From the NCBI RefSeq assembly GCF_003369915.1, contig NC_046677.1, forward strand, positions 18,928,913-18,992,912: 64,000 bases of DNA. The letters are read 5' to 3'. A program made the translations under genes and the position numbers. Of this stretch, positions 61,391 through 64,000 are shown piece by piece (position 1 is the stretch's first letter; every line of letters starts with the position of its first letter). The stretch is from Drosophila miranda (Eukaryota > Arthropoda > Insecta > Diptera > Drosophilidae). The notes under the pieces were generated by a model. It searched no databases, was not told the DNA's origin, and was given only the letters and a program-made list of their open reading frames with translations.

Positions 61391-62793
61391 ATGGTAATAC
61401 GGTGGCCGCCAGTGGATTTCATTGTAGAATAGAAAAATAGTTATTGAATTGAAATTAAATATAGATTTATTGAGTTACTTGTAGAATATAATTCGATGTT
61501 GCCGGGTGAAAAGCATTGTACAGCATTTGTGCTGTGTATTTGTGTACAAACATTAATACATAAAGATTATAAGCAACAACTAAAACAAAGCCATCAAACT
61601 ATTTTAATAAGCAGCTAAAAATATGTTCCATATATCTGAAAATGATTGGAATTATTACTTCCGTTGCATACATACATTTGTATGTACTATCAAAAACCGA
61701 CGCTATTTGCGAGTACAATTTGTTGTCTGGTACTCAAAGGCTACATCGTGTAGATATTATTGATCAATATCTTTAGTCCAGTCGGTGTCTAGATTCCAGT
61801 GATATCACACTGAAAGAAAAGATAATCTGTTGCTTCCACAATTTTAAAAATACGAGAAAACCGCATCGCTTTCAGATAGATTATATTGGATATTTAATAT
61901 GGCCAGAATGAAGAAAACAGTTTCTCGCGGCAGACCCTCGCCACTCTTTACCTCTCTATGTGTCCGCCAGTTTTCAATATATATAAAGAGTTAAATATAA
62001 GAAAAGATGAGGCAAATGCGACGCGGATGTGGGGTAAATCGTTATCCTAAGATCCAAAAACAGGTTCGATTTGCCATCTTAGCTTTCGTACCACCATGTG
62101 CTATTTAATTTTTTCTACATTAAATGTAATAATTGTCGTAGGACTATTAAAACATATATAGATTCATTTTTTAACTTAATATTATTTTATTTACAGACTA
62201 TTGGGAAGAATAACAAAATGATTCAGCATCTGAACTACCGGGTGCGAATCGTTCTGCAAGACTCACGTACATTCATCGGAACTTTCAAAGCATTTGATAA
62301 GCACATGAACTTAATATTGGGCGACTGCGAAGAGTTTCGCAAGATAAGATCTAAGAATTCGAAAGTGCCCGAACGAGAGGAAAAACGTGTCCTAGGCTTT
62401 GTTTTGCTGCGTGGTGAAAACATAGTGTCTCTTACAGTGGAAGGACCTCCACCTCCAGAGGAAGGACTTCCCCGAGTACCAATACCAGGAGCTGCATCAG
62501 GGCCAGGCATTGGTCGTATAGCCGGCAGAGGCGTACCCTTGAACATGTCAGCTGTACCAGCAGGATTACAAGGTCCAGTGAGAGGCATAGGCGGGCCAGC
62601 TCAACAACATATGGCTCCGATGGGCAGGGGCGTGCCTCGAGCTCCCATGATGGGAGCACCCCCACCAGGATTAATTCCTGGTGGTATTCCTTCATTACCT
62701 GGGAATCTTGGACGTGGAGCTCCACCACCAATGAGAGGCCCCCCGCCTAGTATAATGCGTGGAGCACCTCCTGCGGGTAGAGGTGGCTTTTAA
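61391..62793 (+). CDS. SmB: Small nuclear ribonucleoprotein SmB/B'
   Basis: Core Sm protein of spliceosomal snRNPs and part of the Sm ring. The main exon, 62197-62793, encodes [21 protein letters not shown], the Sm fold with Sm1 ([19 protein letters not shown]) and Sm2 ([22 protein letters not shown]), and a Gly/Pro tail with PPPMRG and methylation-prone RG sites ending [10 protein letters not shown]-like (APPAGRGGF). The initiator ATG is proposed at 61391-61393, followed directly by donor GTAATA, so exon 1 contributes only Met and the product is 199 residues. Intron 1 holds a mini-me-like fragment. If this splice is wrong, translation could start at the internal Met eight codons into exon 2. 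AATAAA lies at 62815. Confidence 0.93.
61720..61990 (+). mobile_element. mini-me/DINE-1-like fragment in SmB intron 1
   Basis: Diverged copy with AGTCCAGTCGGTGTCTAGATTCCAGTGATATCACACTG, then TTCCACAATTTTAAAAATACGAGAAAACC and ATGGCCAGAATGAAGAAAACAGTTTCTC. These parallel the internal blocks of the 47251 element (TCTGTGATATGTCACTGCTAC, CCACAATTTTAAAGATATGAG and AGCCAGCATCAAGAAAACAATTTC). Ends are not defined. Confidence 0.6.
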
Positions 62794-63009
62794 AATTAAT
62801 ATTTCCGAATGATCAATAAAAAATTTATAAAGAATTTTACAAATACCTAATATTACATAGCTACATTTAAAATATTTAACTGCAGGTTTAACAAATAACT
62901 AAGTCAAATTTAAAATTTTGAACGAAGTACTTGTACATTTTTTTAAACTGCGCCTTGGGGTTCACTCGCTTCGCTACCTCGAGCCGATATGAGTTAAATA
63001 AAATAAATA
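62794..63009. other. SmB 3' region up to the palindromic element
   Basis: Contains the SmB polyadenylation signal at 62815 and AT-rich DNA, then a short GC-rich stretch (TTCACTCGCTTCGCTACC) immediately before the tandem repeats begin. Confidence 0.5.
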
Positions 63010-64000
63010 TCTTTGGTCCTTGAAAATAACTTTATCAGATCAGGGACAATTTTCCGAACACAAGAATCCGTCGCATGCCCAGATCGGCCCATAAATAGCG
63101 GAGAAAATTAGTATTTTTGATACTTGATATCCTTGGTCCTTGAAAAGGACTTAATCAGATCAGGGACAATTTTCCGAACACAGGAAGCCATCGCACGTCT
63201 CGATCGGGCCACAAATAAAAGCGAAAACAAGATACATATGTCTTGGCAAATTATCCTTGGTCCTTGATAAGGACTTAATCAGATCAGGGACGTTTTTCCG
63301 AACACAGGAAGCGGTCGGACTCCCAGATAGACCCATAAATAGCGGAGAAAATTAGTATTTTCAAACCTTGATATCCTTGATCCTTGAAAAGGACTCCATA
63401 AAATCAGGGACATTTTTCCGATCACAGGAAGCCGTCGTACGTCCCGATCGGGCCACAAATAAGGGAGAAAACAAAACTGGCTTGTAATTTGCTATTTTTG
63501 AAAATGTAGTTCACGAAATCCGCGATAGGGGCGCCACCGTACAACAAAAAACAACTCACGTCTAATGGCCAAAAACTGGATGGGACACCAGGCCAACAGA
63601 AATCAGCAGCAAGCAACTGCAGCGAGTGCGAAAAAAATGGTGCATACTTTTGGGGGACCAACAATTTAAAAAAATTCAGCGACCTTCTGCTGATTTCTGT
63701 TCGCCTGGTATCCCATCCAGTTTTTGGTCATTTGACGTGAGTTGTTTTTTTTTGTACGGTGGCGCCCCTATCGCGGATTTCGTGAACTACATTTTCAAAA
63801 ATAGCAAATTACAAGCCAGTTTTGTTTTCTCCCTTATTTGTGGCCCGATCGGGACGTACGACGGCTTCCTGTGATCGGAAAAATGTCCCTGATTTTATGG
63901 AGTCCTTTTCAAGGATCAAGGATATCAAGGATCAAAAATACTAATTTTCTCCGCTATTTATGGGTCTATCTGGGAGTCCGACCGCTTCCTGTGTTCGGAA
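63010..64000. mobile_element. Foldback/Galileo-like element, cut by the window end
   Basis: A long palindrome. The arms 63296-63609 and 63687-64000 are near-perfect reverse complements around a 77-bp spacer. The left arm extends outward as a tandem array with repeats starting at 63011, 63131, 63255 and 63375 (CCTTGGTCCTTGA landmark), alternating two subtypes so that a dimer of about 244 bp repeats. Long inverted repeats made of tandem subrepeats are the hallmark of Foldback elements and their Galileo relatives (P superfamily). No transposase is present between the arms. The right arm should continue beyond the window to about 64285 or further. Confidence 0.78.

Noticed and set aside
62098-62196. 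Coding extension of SmB upstream of 62197
   Set aside because: The upstream residues do not resemble any SmB protein, whereas similarity starts exactly at the acceptor TTTACAG.
63422-63874. Two mirror-image 80-codon frames
   Set aside because: They are the same sequence read from the two arms of the palindrome and have no known domain.

Overview
The window looks like a repeat-rich piece of a Drosophila chromosome. The evidence is short 55-70 bp introns, fly orthologues in recognisable form, GTCY-rich mini-me/DINE-1-like elements, BEL/Pao and Ty3/gypsy fossils, and a gene set that, as I recall it, largely maps to polytene region 31 of D. melanogaster 2L (Muller element B): RfC3, holn1, REPTOR-BP, Klp31E, nmd, lft, gny, KdelR, SmB. 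An obscura-group-like species is a reasonable guess, because MITE-derived satellites and mini-me elements are described there. I cannot prove the species.

Layout. 1-9530 is a satellite array of 243-bp monomers (about 35 copies) with a 270-bp length variant, short higher-order repeats and one GC-rich interruption at about 4875-5263. The array ends about 250 bp from the stop codon of RfC3 (9787-11081, minus). Then follow holn1 (11576-12637, plus), REPTOR-BP (14599-15096, minus), Klp31E (18930-24144, minus), nmd (27150-28326, plus), lft (29613-31355, minus), a TRAPPC13 homologue (35777-37362, minus), a cathepsin L-like protease (38827-41320, minus), a BORCS8-like gene with an unclear 5' end (46421-47064, plus), gny/ALG6 (49625-52159, plus), an intronless importin-4 homologue (54059-57301, minus), KdelR (59125-59763, minus) and SmB (61391-62793, plus). 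Intergenic DNA is mostly degraded mobile elements: BEL/Pao fragments, a Ty3/gypsy pol fragment, a Helitron helicase remnant, a deleted Tc1-like element with IR/DR ends, several mini-me/DINE-1-like copies and, at the right edge, a Foldback/Galileo-like palindrome with tandem repeats in its arms.

The genes are housekeeping functions rather than one pathway: replication clamp loading (RfC3), splicing (holn1, SmB), growth control (REPTOR-BP, lft), microtubule motor (Klp31E), mitochondrial membrane quality control (nmd), and secretory or lysosomal traffic and glycosylation (TRAPPC13, BORCS8-like, gny, KdelR, cathepsin).

The most interesting signals are these. (1) The 243-bp satellite has diverged single relatives at 23641, 24650, 40478 and 44140, and some carry flanking sequence absent from the array. 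This suggests that the satellite grew out of a dispersed element. (2) Two of these relatives lie in opposite orientation around the first exon of Klp31E. (3) The importin-4 gene is intronless and GC-richer, and may be a relocated retrocopy. (4) The 5' end of the BORCS8-like gene is disturbed next to a gypsy fossil. (5) A Foldback-like palindrome lies at the right edge.
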